Below, piece after piece: positions 10,531 to 21,162 of a stretch of 64,000 bases of DNA. The position numbers and the translations under genes were made by a program. Source of the stretch: Leptobrachium leishanense (taxonomy: Eukaryota; Chordata; Amphibia; Anura; Megophryidae); the NCBI GenBank assembly GCA_009667805.1, contig CM019066.1, positions 5,704,001 to 5,768,000 on the forward strand, in the 5' to 3' direction. The notes beneath the pieces were generated by a model that was given only the letters and a program-made list of their open reading frames with translations, had not been told where the DNA came from and made no database searches. Every line of letters starts with the position of its first letter. Position 1 is the stretch's first letter.

Positions 10531-10619
10531 CCTAATGTAATTTTTAAAAGATCAAATTTTATTTGCAGAAAAAAAATGTACTATATTAAAAAATAAGTAC
10601 CAGACAGATAGTGGGGCAC

Positions 10620-11204
10620 TATTGTGTGCATGTAGCTAAAACCGGGACGCTAAGGAGGAAAATTAGCCATCGCCAATTTCCCCTTTGCGTCCAGGTTTCA
10701 CTAGCAGATTATGGGGCAGGCACTGAGTCCAACAGTCTGCCCCATAGTGGTCGCTAGGCTCGTGGATGCTGGGGGCAGCGCTAACGTGCCGTCCCAAGCA
10801 TCCTCTCATGGAGTCCATAGGACATGACTGCCAGGATCTCGCCTCTCGCCAGATCCTGCTGGTCCGGGGAGTGATCACAGAGGAAGAACAGGGACTTTTA
10901 TTCCCAGTCTCCATCGGCTACCGGCGGCCAGAAGCAGCGGATCAGGCCGCCGTTCGACGCGGGATAAGAGGTGAGTATGTGATTTTTGGGGGGTTTTGAG
11001 CTGCAGCTAACTTATTCTGCAGAAGCTCAAAGCTAGTGTTAACTTTATCATTAGCGCCAGCTCTTATTAACTAGCGTTAGGACCAAGTGATCTCACCGCT
11101 AGTTACTCTGTGCTATCACTTTGCGCTCCCCATGTTAGGTTTAGGGAGCACAAAGTACAGTAAGCAAGTGCAAAAAGCGCAATTAACGAGCGCTAATAGG
11201 TTTA
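10620..11204. other. Unclassified stretch beside truncated CR1
   Basis: A moderately GC-rich block with TTAGCGC, CTAGCGTTAG and GCGCTAATAG motifs, bordering the abrupt end of the CR1 element. It may be a non-autonomous element, but no matching terminal repeats were identified. The open frames here show no known domain. Confidence 0.3.
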
Positions 11205-11483
11205 TTAACCCATTAGCAAATCCTCTTCTACATACCTTCCTTCCTTTGTTTTTAATCTAACTAATCCTTGTTTTACTTTTCTTTTCTCGTTTATGTATCT
11301 AAAAAATGTTTTGTCCCCCTTTTTTACTGACTGAGCTATTTTCTCTTCTGCGTGTGCTTTGGAAGCCCTTATAAATTGCTTTGCCTCTTTCTGCCTAATC
11401 TTATAGGTTTGCTTATCTTCTTCACTCTGAGTTGTTTTATAATTATTGAATGCTGTCTTTTTGTTCTTCACTATTTTGGCCAC
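11205..11483 (-). pseudogene. CR1 ORF2 linker fragment
   Basis: The reading frame continues ORF2 after a one-base frameshift near 11505. The other frame reads PLWYSAEVAKIVKNKK, the segment that follows the endonuclease in CR1 proteins. It ends EEDLLMG at the point where LINE similarity stops. No reverse transcriptase motif follows. Confidence 0.7.
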
Positions 11484-12343
11484 TTCTGCAGAGTACCACA
11501 GTGGTTTCTTCCTTTTTTGTTTTTGCTAACAAGCCGAATGCAATTTCCTGTGGCCTTCAATAATGCTTCCTTTAAATAATCCAATTTCTCCTGGACTCCC
11601 TTTAAACTCCTCCAGTCTGATAATGACTCGTTCACACAAAGTCTCATTTTAGAAAAATCTGTTTTTTTAAAGTCTAAAACTTTTGTTTTTGTGTGGTGCG
11701 GCTCCATCCCTGTTCTTATATTAAACCATACTGACTGGTGATCACTAGATCCCAAATTTTCACCTACAACAACGTCCGATACCAAACCTCCATTTGTGAG
11801 TATTAAATCCAATATGGCCTCTTTACGGGTCGGCTCCTCAACTACTTGTGTTAGAGATAATCCCAGTAGGGAGTTTAGAATATTTGTACTCCTGGTGCAC
11901 CCAGCTGTTTTGGTTTTCCAGTTCACATCAGGAAGATTAAAGTCCCCCATGATAATAACTTCCCCCTTCATTGCCATTTTGGCTATTTCCTCAAGCAGCA
12001 GATTATCTAGCTCTTCTACTTGTCCAGGGGGTCTATAGATCACACCTACACGAGCTACTGTATGATTGCCAAATGTTAGCGTAACCCAAACTGACTCTAT
12101 GTTCACCTCGCTCACTTTTATTTGGTTCGTTTTTATGTTGTTTTTCACATACAGGGCCACTCCTCCTCCTTTCCTACCTTCTCTGTCTTTTCTATATAAA
12201 GAGTACCCCGGTATTGTTATGTCCCAGTTATTTTTCTCACTGAACCATGTCTCAGTAACCGCCACTAAATCTACTTTTTCAGCTGCCATCATTGCCTCCA
12301 GTTCATTGATTTTATTGACTAAACTGCGAGCATTTATAGACAC
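11471..12343 (-). CDS. CR1 ORF2 N-terminus: APE-like endonuclease (partial)
   Basis: This is the apurinic-endonuclease-like domain that nicks target DNA during LINE insertion. Recognisable motifs are NARSLVNKINEL (substrate-binding Asn, residues 4-15), AVTETWFS (catalytic Glu), GRKGGGVALYV, VIYRPPG, GDFNLPDVNW (catalytic Asp and Asn) and GSSDHQSVWF (catalytic Asp-His) near residues 200-210. The domain looks intact for about 265 residues; the frame then shifts and ends LQKWPK. Its start lies about 107 bp downstream of the ORF1 stop on the minus strand. Without the reverse transcriptase the copy cannot be autonomous. Confidence 0.85.
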   Translation of the reverse strand: MSINARSLVNKINELEAMMAAEKVDLVAVTETWFSEKNNWDITIPGYSLYRKDREGRKGGGVALYVKNNIKTNQIKVSEVNIESVWVTLTFGNHTVARVGVIYRPPGQVEELDNLLLEEIAKMAMKGEVIIMGDFNLPDVNWKTKTAGCTRSTNILNSLLGLSLTQVVEEPTRKEAILDLILTNGGLVSDVVVGENLGSSDHQSVWFNIRTGMEPHHTKTKVLDFKKTDFSKMRLCVNESLSDWRSLKGVQEKLDYLKEALLKATGNCIRLVSKNKKGRNHCGTLQKWPK

Positions 12344-12449
12344 GACTCTGAGCTAGTCATTTTTTTCCCCACATGTTGCTTGCACCCTCCGATTTAGTTT
12401 TGGGGGACAATCAGGCAGATTGTTTTTTACCCTTTTGTCCCCCCCCCTC

Positions 12450-13376
12450 CTAGTTTAAATATTTCTTTGCGAAACCTTTGAACTTCTCACTGAGAACATA
12501 TGTTCCCCTATGAGTAAGATGCAAACCATCTTTTTTATACAGTTCCTTTCTGCTCCAATTAGAGCTATCATGGGACACAAAGCCAAATCCTTGCTCTCGA
12601 CACCATTCCTGAAGCCACAAATTAAATTCCCTATTGCGCATCTGCCTATCCTGAATGTTATGCACAGGCAAAACTTCAGAGAATGACACAGTGGATGCAA
12701 TCTGCTGTATTTCACCTCCAAGAACACAAAAATCTTCCTTAATCTCAGAAACCTCATTGCTAGCCAAGTCATTTGTCCCTAGATGGACTAGAACATCCAC
12801 TTCCCCTTGCTGCTTTGCCTGTTTCACAATATTGAGAATACGTCTCTTGTCTCTACGAGCAGTAGCCCCAGGAAGACATCTCACCAAACCACTACTCTCC
12901 AGCTCAACACCTCTTATGATAGAATCACCCAGCAACAATTGCCTTCTATCATGTCCCACCTTTTCCTTATTGTTCTTGGTTGCAGTCCTGCATCCCTTAG
13001 GCATAGGGGATGGTGGTTCCTCAACTATGGTGTCTGAGCCTACTTCCGTCTTACCACTACACTCTGAAAGTGCCTCAAAAGAATTAAGAAGAGCCACAGA
13101 CTGTGGGACATGCCTTCTATCCACAACTCTAAGTCTACCAGATCCTACAGTAGTCCATCTGCCACTCCTAGGAGGCCTCTGTGGCAGTGGCTTTGTAACA
13201 GTCATAGCCATAGCCTGAGTTTGTGTAACAGATAATTTACAAATCTCAGACTTCAAACAAGCAATTTCCTGCTGCAATAAAGAGAGCTGCCTACATATCA
13301 GGCACACTCCAAACCTCCAAAAATTGGATCTAAAAACAAATGCATGACAGCTCTTACACTGGACCAAGCCTGCCAT
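12450..13376 (-). CDS. CR1 ORF1 protein with SGNH/GDSL esterase domain
   Basis: The 308-codon frame is uninterrupted. The N-terminus has paired cysteines, CKSC at residues 8-11 and CLIC near 26-29, resembling a small zinc-binding motif. A short predicted helix follows (LSLLQQEIACLKSEICKL). The second half is a SGNH-hydrolase domain with block I LLLGDSIIRG, block III VHLGTNDLAS and block V DGLHLTHRG, which carry the Ser, Gly/Asn and Asp/His positions of the family. Esterase-type ORF1 proteins are characteristic of CR1 and related LINEs; they associate with the LINE RNA. ORF2 lies immediately downstream. Confidence 0.88.
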   Translation of the reverse strand: MAGLVQCKSCHAFVFRSNFWRFGVCLICRQLSLLQQEIACLKSEICKLSVTQTQAMAMTVTKPLPQRPPRSGRWTTVGSGRLRVVDRRHVPQSVALLNSFEALSECSGKTEVGSDTIVEEPPSPMPKGCRTATKNNKEKVGHDRRQLLLGDSIIRGVELESSGLVRCLPGATARRDKRRILNIVKQAKQQGEVDVLVHLGTNDLASNEVSEIKEDFCVLGGEIQQIASTVSFSEVLPVHNIQDRQMRNREFNLWLQEWCREQGFGFVSHDSSNWSRKELYKKDGLHLTHRGTYVLSEKFKGFAKKYLN

Positions 13377-13465
13377 TATAAAAGAATGGATTTAAACCAA
13401 CAAATCTTACCTTTTTGTAGGTTTTCTACCTCCTGTCTAACCTCAGACTACCTCCAAAGTATCTC

Positions 13466-14040
13466 CAGAAGATCTCCTCTAAGTGCTCACTTTGAAGACT
13501 TCACTTAGAAGGCTTCCCAAGCTCAAATTAGATCAAGCTAATATTCCACAAGCTTTATATAATCACCTAAGAACACCTCCCCCAGCAAGGAGTGGACAAG
13601 TTTAACCACTTAAGCAAATAGCACGCAATTGATTCCAATTGTATGCTAATCAGTAAGAGGAATGAGTCACCAGCCTAACCTAATTTACACACCAGACCTA
13701 ACTTAAAACTTTAAGATGAATAGAAAAGATCTGTTTGAAACAAAAATCAAAATCACTCACCAGAAGATCTCCTCTAAGAGTTCACTTTGAAGACTTCACT
13801 TAGAAGGCTTCCCAAACTCAAATTAGACCAAGCTAATATTCCACAAGCTTTATATAATCACCTAAGAACACCTGCCCCAGCAAGGAGTGGACAAGTTTAA
13901 CCACTTAAGCAAATAGCACGCAATTGATTCCAATGGTATGCTAATCAGTAAGAGGAATGAGTCACCAGCCTAACCTAATTTACACACCAGACCTAACTTA
14001 AAACCTTAAGATGAATAGAAAAGATCTGTTTGAAACAAAA
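13466..14040 (-). repeat. Tandem 5' repeats of the CR1 LINE (295-bp unit, two copies)
   Basis: CAGAAGATCTCCTCTAAG begins at 13466 and again at 13761. The two units are highly similar throughout, including CCACTTAAGCAAATAGCACG and GATGAATAGAAAAGATCTG. They lie upstream of ORF1 in LINE orientation, the position of the promoter-bearing monomers found in some LINEs; promoter activity is inferred. Confidence 0.75.
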
Positions 14041-14755
14041 ACAGCTGGACTTGGGGTGTTTTTACATTTTAAATAATATTTTTACCTTATTTTTGTTCTC
14101 TGGCTCTTCAGCTGGACTTGGGGTGGCACAGGTCTCTGCAGCTGGACTGGAAAAAAAAATCCGGTAATTTTTTTTATAAATAAATATATAAATAATTTAT
14201 ACATAAATAATATATTACATTAAATAAATACATTTTAAATAATATTTTTACCTTATTTTTGTTCTCTGCCTCTTCAGATGGACTTGGGGTGGCACAGGTC
14301 TCTGCAGCTGGACTGGAAAAAATGAATTCGGGTAAATTTTTTTATAAATAAATATATAAATAATTTAAACATAAATAATATATTACATTAAATAAATACA
14401 TTTTACATAATATTTTTACCTTTTCTTTGTTCTCTGCCTCTTCAGCTGGACTTGGGGTGGCACAGGTCTCTGCAGCTGGACTCTAAAAAAAATCTGGTAC
14501 ATTATACATGTTATTATAAATATATAATTACATAAATAATATGTAATTATTTTATTTATGGAATTATATATTTATAATAACATGTATAATGTACCAGATT
14601 TTTTTTCGAGTCCAGCTGCAGAGACCTGTGCCACCCCAAGTCCAGCTGAAGAGGCAGAGAACAAAGAAAAGGTAAAAATATAATGTAAAATGTATTTATT
14701 TAATTTATGATAAATTAAATACATTTTTTACGTTATATTTTTACCTTTTTTTCAG
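14041..14755. repeat. Tandem and inverted repeat block
   Basis: Three direct copies of a roughly 175-bp unit contain CTTCAGCTGGACTTGGGGTG and GTCTCTGCAGCTGGACT separated by AT-rich spacers. An inverted copy follows, with its mirror centre near 14535 in a long ATTATAAATATATAATTAC palindrome. No coding sequence is seen. Confidence 0.8.
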
Positions 14756-15500
14756 TTGGAGTTGGATGACACAGGTCCCTGCAGTTGGGGTGGCAGTGGC
14801 ACTCACACACAGACACTGGTCCAGCAGCTGGAGTGGCTCCTTCGCCTTCAAGACGGCTCTTGTCTTTTCAATTCTTTCCACTGGGGGGGACACAGGCTGG
14901 CAGCAGTCCTCCTGTGGCAAGTGAAGTCGCGCTGTGTGACCTCACACAGCGCGCACGTGCCACATGCCTGCGGCCGTCATCCGGGCACGTGACTGGGTCT
15001 GGGCCTCCGCCGGCATCCGGGCATGTGACTTGGCCCATCCGGGCATGTGACTTGGCCCATGGCCAACTACACGCAGAAGCGTGTGAGTCAGCCGGGAGAG
15101 GCTGCGATGGTGCTGGGCTTGTCGCGAGAGCTCTTCCGCTGCAGCGCAACACCTCAGCAGTGTGCCCGGCCGGAGCCCGGGTCCATTAGATTTATGTGAT
15201 GCGTTCCCGCAGCGGGAAAAGTGCGGGAACGCCGTTCCGCCGCGTTCCCGCTGCACTCGAGCTCTGGTCTATGTAGTTGGTAAGTTTACAACATCTGAGT
15301 AAGTTTACACCTGACGTGGAATCTAGCTCTAGATTTTTGCTGTCTTTTAGCTGAATAATGGCAAATCTACGGCTGCTGTTTGTTGAGTTTTGCAGCAGAA
15401 TTTTAGGTCTTCCTCCAGTCAGCTGTTGAATTCTGCTGAACGAACATGATGAACTCATGCCTCTGGTTTTTAAGTTTGTAATTTGCTAGTTTAATTACCC
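14756..15500. other. GC-rich unclassified stretch
   Basis: Contains two or three tandem CATCCGGGCATGTGACTTGG-type units (14985-15060), a CGCTGTGTGACCTCACACAGCG hairpin near 14930-14955 and repeated CGTTCCCGC motifs near 15200-15250. Open frames over the region change frame and strand and have no recognised domain. Confidence 0.4.
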
Positions 15501-15507
15501 GCACCTT

Positions 15508-15560
15508 ATTGTAAAGCGCTGCGGAAACTGTTGGCACTATATAAATGAAAGTAAATAACT
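15508..15560 (+). mobile_element. Short LINE 3'-tail remnant
   Basis: ATTGTAAAGCGCTGCGGAAA followed by TGTTGGCACTATATAAATGA matches the ends of the LINE tails at 52711 and 36495. Confidence 0.55.
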
Positions 15561-15814
15561 GTGAGGCCAAAAAATAAGTAGTTAGCATTGCCGACATGCT
15601 TCTTTTATCAGACTGGATTTATAAAGGCTTACTTTAAAACCTGCTATCCATCATCTGTACAAGAAACTCAGATGCCCCATCGTATGGCTAACTCCGACAA
15701 GTCTTACCCATATTCCTTTTAACTACTACAAATGAATTTCACATTCATGATCACAATAAGAATTGCCACGTGCGCCATTGTTAATTTTGTGTTTGGCCTC
15801 GTGCCACCTCCTTA

Positions 15815-15985
15815 GAAGTTATTCATTAACCTCCGAAGTTGCCACCGAATGGTACACTGTCAATTCACAAAATACTGTCGAATTGACAGAGAAATACGGT
15901 GGAGTTCGCCGCAGTTCAGTGTTTTCGGCGGCACCAAAATTGTCCCATAGAGAAGTAATGGTTAATTTATTCACAGAACGTCTGT
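15815..15985 (+). mobile_element. Decayed Harbinger-like MITE fragment
   Basis: Contains CCCATAGAGAAGTAATGG and TTTATTCACAGAACG, equivalents of conserved blocks in the 45327 and 53464 copies. No ends remain. Confidence 0.4.
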
Positions 15986-16797
15986 CACGTTTCCAGCACT
16001 GGTCCATATTGTGAGAGCGATCCGGGCCGGCTCTTACCCATTTCTGGGCCATTCCTTGCTCTCCTCCACTCCAGGAATTACTTATAGCCTCTCTGATCTT
16101 GGATCACGTGATCTGTCTGCTCTGGGCTGCTCACTTTATAAGGCAGCCTCTCCCATTCCCCAGGTCTCCTGCTTATGAGCTGTATTTGTGTTATTTTCCC
16201 TTGTTTTCTGTGTTCAGTTTATTATTATCTCAATAAAATCTGAAAATATGTCTACAAAGGGAGTCCTCCCACAGTCAAACAGTCCAGCCGCATCGTTCAT
16301 AGAAGTCCATCCTCTAGCAGCTCTTCCTCGCTGCTCTGATGGACAGTTAAGTATACCACAGTATCTCCTGACTTCTGGCATAGAAGACAAGTGCTTTCCT
16401 GTTGCTTCTAGTAGTATTTTCTTCTTTTTGGTCAGCGTGACCAGGCTAGCGGGTCCTGGGATTTCCTTTAGGGGATTTCACTTTTCTCTCCCGCAGTCTG
16501 CTTAACTGCGTTGTGGTCTTGATCCAACCACGTGAGAATCACTAGTGGGACCTGCCGCCACGACCATTTTGCAATAGTTAACAGGTCCCCAGTTTGAGTT
16601 TCTCTTCCTGTTCTTCCGATGGGGGGGCTGGACTATTTGACTGTGGGAGGGCTCCCTTGGTGGAGTGTTTCCAGATTTCGCCTTTTTTCTATAGTGTTGC
16701 AAGGAAGAAATTGCAAATATTCGCCTCCGTGTCGTTAATAAAATTCTAACTTTCCATCGTGAAATAGGAAAATTTTGTAAATTCGCCTTCTGGTATT

Positions 16798-17400
16798 AGA
16801 AACATAGAAAAATGTCGGCAGATAAGAACCTTTCGACCCATCTAGTCTGCCCAATTACATGGATACTTTACCTGGATTTATCTTTTGTTTAGGATAGCCT
16901 TATGCCTATCCCATGCCTGCTTAAATTCAATTACTGTTTTGGCCTCTACCACTTCAACTGGAAGACTGTTCCATGTATCCACCACCCTCTCAGTAAAATA
17001 ATGCTTCCTGATGTTACTTTTAAACCTTTGCCCTCTAATCTAAGACTATGTCCTCTTGTTTTGCTACTTTGTTTCCTTTTAAATATACCCCTTCTCTACC
17101 TTGTGGATTCCCTTTACGTATTTAAATGTTTCTATCATATCTCCTCTGTCTCGTCTTTTTTCCAAGCTGTACATGTTAAGATCATTAAGCCTTTCCTGGT
17201 AACTTTTCTCCTTCAAGCCGTACACCATTTTAGTAACCCTTCTCTGAACTCTCTCTAAGATGTCTATATCCTTCTGGAGATACGGTCTCCAGTACTGCAC
17301 ACAGTACTCCAAGTGAGGTCTCACCAGTGCTCTGTACAGTGGCATGAGCACTTCCCTTTCCTACTTTTCCTTCTCCTACTGCTAATACCTCTCCCTTCCT
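16798..17400 (-). mobile_element. CR1 LINE 3' end, copy A
   Basis: On the minus strand the open frame at 17079-17351 encodes the CR1 reverse-transcriptase C-terminus, with [28 protein letters not shown] and [16 protein letters not shown] 3' untranslated region follows, ending at CATTTTTCTATGTTTCT near 16800, the usual CR1-type terminus. The copy is truncated in the reverse transcriptase region. The last 315 bp are duplicated at 18093-18400. Confidence 0.82.
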
Positions 17401-17416
17401 ATACTTGTCACTATAA

Positions 17417-17668
17417 GGCCCCCGGCACACGAGCGTTTTGAGAGCATGGAAGGAACATCCGTGAAAGTGGACGTTCCTTCCATTCTCTGTGCTCAGCGTA
17501 CAAAGCGCGATTCTTATGGAGAATCGCGCTTTTATACTTTCAGCGTCCGTTTAGCTTTTGACGGGGAGGGCCTTTTTCACGTCCGGGGAGGGCTTTCCCT
17601 GTCAAAACCCATGGACGCAGGGAAGTGCGGGCCCACATGAGGCAAAAATACGCTCGTGTGCCGGGGCC
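17417..17668. mobile_element. Harbinger-like MITE, 252 bp
   Basis: Terminal inverted repeats are GGCCCCCGGCACACGAGCG and CGCTCGTGTGCCGGGGCC. Flanks are TAA at the left and TTA at the right, consistent with a diverged TWA duplication. The interior has a GAACGTCCACTTTCACGGAT-type hairpin near 17440-17480. No coding sequence. Confidence 0.72.
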
Positions 17669-17671
17669 TTA

Positions 17672-18092
17672 CAGCTATAAGTATAAATTTCTACATATAA
17701 TATAAAAATGTTACTAACTTGCCTCTACAACTATTCTATAGATGAAGATTCCAGTTAAAGATCTTGGATTTGCCCTGTAAACACTGGATTCTAGTGGTAT
17801 TTATAATTGAACAAAGTTCATTTATGTTATTGTGCATGATTAGGATGTTTATGTTCTGCATACAGATCTTGAATGCATCTGCTGTATTAATTAAAATATT
17901 GAAGGTTATCAATAAACTTGTGTAATTTCTCAAATTTCTTTTACTTAGATTTTATCATGTCAGAGCAGGTCCTTGTGTTGATGGACCCTATGGGAAATGA
18001 AACAGCCCATCATTCTCCGTTGCTACACAACTGGAGGTAACTGTGCGTTTGACTCTGAAAGTTTTAACTTAACAAACATGCACCCAAGTTTT
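17672..18092. other. AT-rich interval with no recognised feature
   Basis: It lies between the two overlapping CR1 pieces; no repeats or genes were recognised. Confidence 0.4.
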
Positions 18093-18930
18093 AATATACC
18101 CCTTCCTCTACCTTGTGGATTCCCTTTACGTATTTAAATGTTTCTATCATATCTCCTCTGTCTCGTCTTTTTTCCAAGCTGTACATGTTAAGATCATTAA
18201 GCCTTTCCTGGTAACTTTTCTCCTTCAAGCCGTACACCATTTTAGTAGCCCTTCTCTGAACTCTCTCTAAATGTCTATATCCTTCTGGAGATACGGTCTC
18301 CAGTACTGCACACAGTACTCCAAGTGAGGTCTCACCAGTGCTCTGTCAGTGGCATGAGCACTTCCCTTTCCTACTGCTAATACCTCTCCCTACACAACTA
18401 AGCATTCTGCCAGCATTTCCTGCTGCTCTATTACATTGACTACTTACCCTTAGATCCTCTGAAATAATAACCCCTAAATCCTTTCCTCAGATGTTGAGGT
18501 TAGGACTGTATCAAATATTCTATATTCAGCCCTTGGTTTTATGTCCCAGGTGCATTATCTTGCACTTATCTACATTAAAACTCAATTGCCACAGCTCCGA
18601 CCATTTTTTAGTTTACCTAAATCATTTGTCATTTGGCTGATCCTCCAGGAACGTCAACCCTGTTGCAAATCTTTGTGTCATCAGCAAAAAGACATACTTT
18701 ACCATTAATACCTTCTGCAATATCACTAATAAAAATATTAAAGAGAATGGGTCCAAGTACTGACCCCTGAGGTACCCCACTGGTAACAAGACCTTGCGCC
18801 GAATAAACTCCATTTACCACAACCCTCTGTTGCCTGTCACTCAGCCACTGCCTAATCCATTCAACAATATTGGAATCCAAGCTCAAAGATTGCAATTTAT
18901 TGAATTTTTCTTCTCTGAATCCCAACTACG
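18093..18930 (-). pseudogene. CR1 LINE reverse transcriptase fragment, copy B
   Basis: On the minus strand the frame at 18629-18925 holds the reverse-transcriptase core: WLSDRQQRVVVNG, SGVPQGSVLGPILFNIF and LFADDTKICN. It breaks after VDVPGGSAK. Farther along, 18093-18400 repeats the C-terminal segment seen in copy A. The polymerase signature FADD is intact, but neighbouring frames carry stops. It is either a second independent copy or the upstream half of copy A with a duplicated junction. Confidence 0.8.
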
Positions 18931-19539
18931 GTGAACATCATTTCGTGAATAACCCCCTATACATATTGTAGGTAAGTAATAAACATGAAAGACAGAAAAA
19001 AAAAGTCAGGAGTAAAAATGTAACCGAGCAAAGACAGATTAAACTCCATAAACATGGAAAGCTTTCACCTTTAAATCTCTGCACCCAATTAAATTCTGCC
19101 ATGAAGCACACTTTGATGTCGTGACACTAAGTAATAAGGCAACAAATATACTGTTATTTTTCTTTTTTTACAATTAGCAACAGTGCGTGTCCTTTTTGTC
19201 CCCCCCCCCCCGATTTAATCCCATTTAGAATGACTTTATTTGCACTTTCTTTTATAGAACTGTGCCGTACAGTTAACTCTGAAGTTCAACAGGAACCGCC
19301 AATCAATTAAATGTACAGCGGCTTACTTACAGACGGCAGCGGAGCGAAAATAATTGCCCAAAAAAAATCTGCCAATTCACACCTTGTAATTCACTCAGTA
19401 ATCATGTCAAAACCAAAGAATTCATATTAACTCAGATGCTGCAGATCTTTGTAATGAAAAAGATGTAGTTGCAGTTTGGATATAGATGAAGATTCTGAAC
19501 ATTGATTATATAGTATTGTACTACTTATACATATATTAT
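18931..19539. other. AT-rich stretch with no recognised feature
   Basis: Contains a short poly-C run near 19200; no gene or terminal repeat was recognised. Confidence 0.4.
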
Positions 19540-20036
19540 CAGGGTTATTCAAAGAGCACCCCATAGGTTTCAATCTAGAAAAAATTCAGGTATTTTTTCC
19601 CCATTTGCAGCAATTATATATAATGCTAAAATATTTTTTAGCATTTTTTCTCAGCCATTTTTCGGGATTATTTAAGCAAAAAAAAAAATTCCCCCGTTTT
19701 TTTTTTTCAAATGGTGGGATTAATTTTCTGTAACAGACCTTTTTATTATTTATTCATAGGACCTTATATATTATTTCCAGGCATTTTTATGCAGTGTTTT
19801 TTTTCATTTTTACCCTTGTTTGGCTGCTTTTTTCCGGCAGCTGGTTGGCGGATTGTCGTATTTTTTTCGGATCGATTCCAAGATTTTTGCGACTGATCGT
19901 CGGATGCTTTTGGCAGGTTTTCGGATCGATTGCGCGGGTTTTCAATTCATTCGGTGAGTCGATTCGCCACACTTTGAGGACCCTGCGGTGAATGCTGAAT
20001 TCACCGCAGGTTCGGTGAATCGAACACGCCGAAGTT
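19540..20036 (+). mobile_element. Harbinger-like MITE with internal deletion
   Basis: It begins CAGGGTTATTCAAAGAGC, then jumps to the CATAGGTTTCAAT block of the family. It retains the CTGTAACAGACCTTTTTATT motif and the ACCCTGCGGTGAATGCTGAA hairpin, and loses the right terminal repeat near 20036. Confidence 0.65.
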
Positions 20037-20267
20037 CTATATATTGTAATTCATTATAATAAATCAACAGCATGTTCTGCAGGACAGCGTTGAGCTGGGA
20101 AAGGTGTAAAGAATTAGTGAAAAGATACCAGAGAGCTCCAGTTGTCTTTTGAATCTGTTGGTACATCAGCCTATAGGTTTATACACTAGCAGAATGCCCC
20201 ACTGTTCATTCTGGCATTTAACTGTGCAATATCGAGGGGTTTTAAAACAAATAAAGCAGAGGTTTTA

Positions 20268-20751
20268 GGCTAGGGTCAGACGAACGCATTTTTCGCGTCG
20301 TCCGTGAAAAAGTGCGTTCGAACGAATGGACGTATTTTTTCACGGAATACGCGATAGCGGTCATACGATGCACATTCACGTCTGTGATTTTGTACGGATC
20401 ATCAATAAAACACTTTTTGCGTCTGGACGTGATGTTGGCCAGACATTAGCAGCATCTGACGTCTCCTAATCACGCACACACGCCGCTAGCGGACGCAGCT
20501 CACTCTGTACGTCAGTACTAGCGGTATCACGTTCTCGAAAAAAAATGCGTTTGTTTGCCGCTTGCGTTGCGCAGCCGCACTTTTGTGCAGCCGTACTTCG
20601 TATATTGCCCGTCATTGGCTGCTACTATGGCCGTGATAAAGTGCGGCTGCACGCGCACTACGGCTGTGATAAAGTGCGGCTGCACGCGCACTACGGCCGT
20701 GATAAAGTGCGGCTGCACGCGCGTTCGCACTGCGTTCGTCTGACCCCAGCC
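20268..20751. mobile_element. Harbinger-like MITE, 484 bp
   Basis: Terminal inverted repeats GGCTAGGGTCAGACGAACGC and GCGTTCGTCTGACCCCAGCC; TTA lies on both sides (20265-20267 and 20752-20754), matching the 3-bp TWA duplication of PIF/Harbinger elements. Internally a 33-bp unit with GATAAAGTGCGGCTGCACGC is repeated three times. Relatives occur at 49612, 51833 and 57966. Confidence 0.8.
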
Positions 20752-20929
20752 TTAATCATAGCCCTCTGTAATACTAAAAAAAAATACATGTGCCAGGTCA
20801 AGTTTAATATCACTTTGACAAAAGCAGTGACATCCTGAGTTTTCCCAGTACTCCTGTAGTGTATAAAAACACATCAACATAGCAATTGGCCAAGCATAAC
20901 GGGGTGGAAAAACACAATTTTTTTTGTTT

Positions 20930-21120
20930 CAAGAAAGTATTTTACCAGGAAGGATACATTGAGATTTCTCTCGTTTTCAAGTATGTCCCGGGTGGTGAGT
21001 ACCGTTAGGTGTCTTGCCCAAGGACACTTACTGGAAAGGTGCTCCTGCTGGGATCAAACCCATGTCTCCACAGGCTCTCTCCATGCAGAGCAGTGATGTT
21101 ACCTCTACTTACTCCACCCA
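20930..21120 (-). mobile_element. tRNA-related SINE, reverse orientation
   Basis: Read on the minus strand it has a tRNA-like head with GTAGAGGTAACATCACTG, a degenerate B box, a core with AAGTGTCCTTGGGCAAGACA, and a 3' tail GAGAAATCTCAATGTATCCT. The same tail is the 3' end of the L2-like LINEs at 24950 and 59398. The better-preserved copy is at 43856-44045. Confidence 0.72.
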
Positions 21121-21162
21121 GCCGGTACCTTATCCCTTATAAATGAAGTCCATGAATTTTCT

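Larger units (their letters stand above)
11205..14040 (-). mobile_element. CR1-type LINE, missing reverse transcriptase and 3' end
   Basis: In minus-strand order it has tandem 5' repeats (13466-14040), ORF1 (12450-13376), the APE endonuclease start of ORF2 (about 11505-12343) and a frameshifted linker (11205-11483). It stops inside the linker before the reverse transcriptase. LINE copies are usually truncated at the 5' end, so loss of the 3' half points to a later deletion or rearrangement at about 11205. Confidence 0.85.

Noticed and set aside
14785..15256. Open frames of 94-134 codons
   Set aside because: GC-rich hairpin-containing sequence gives frames on both strands; no domain.
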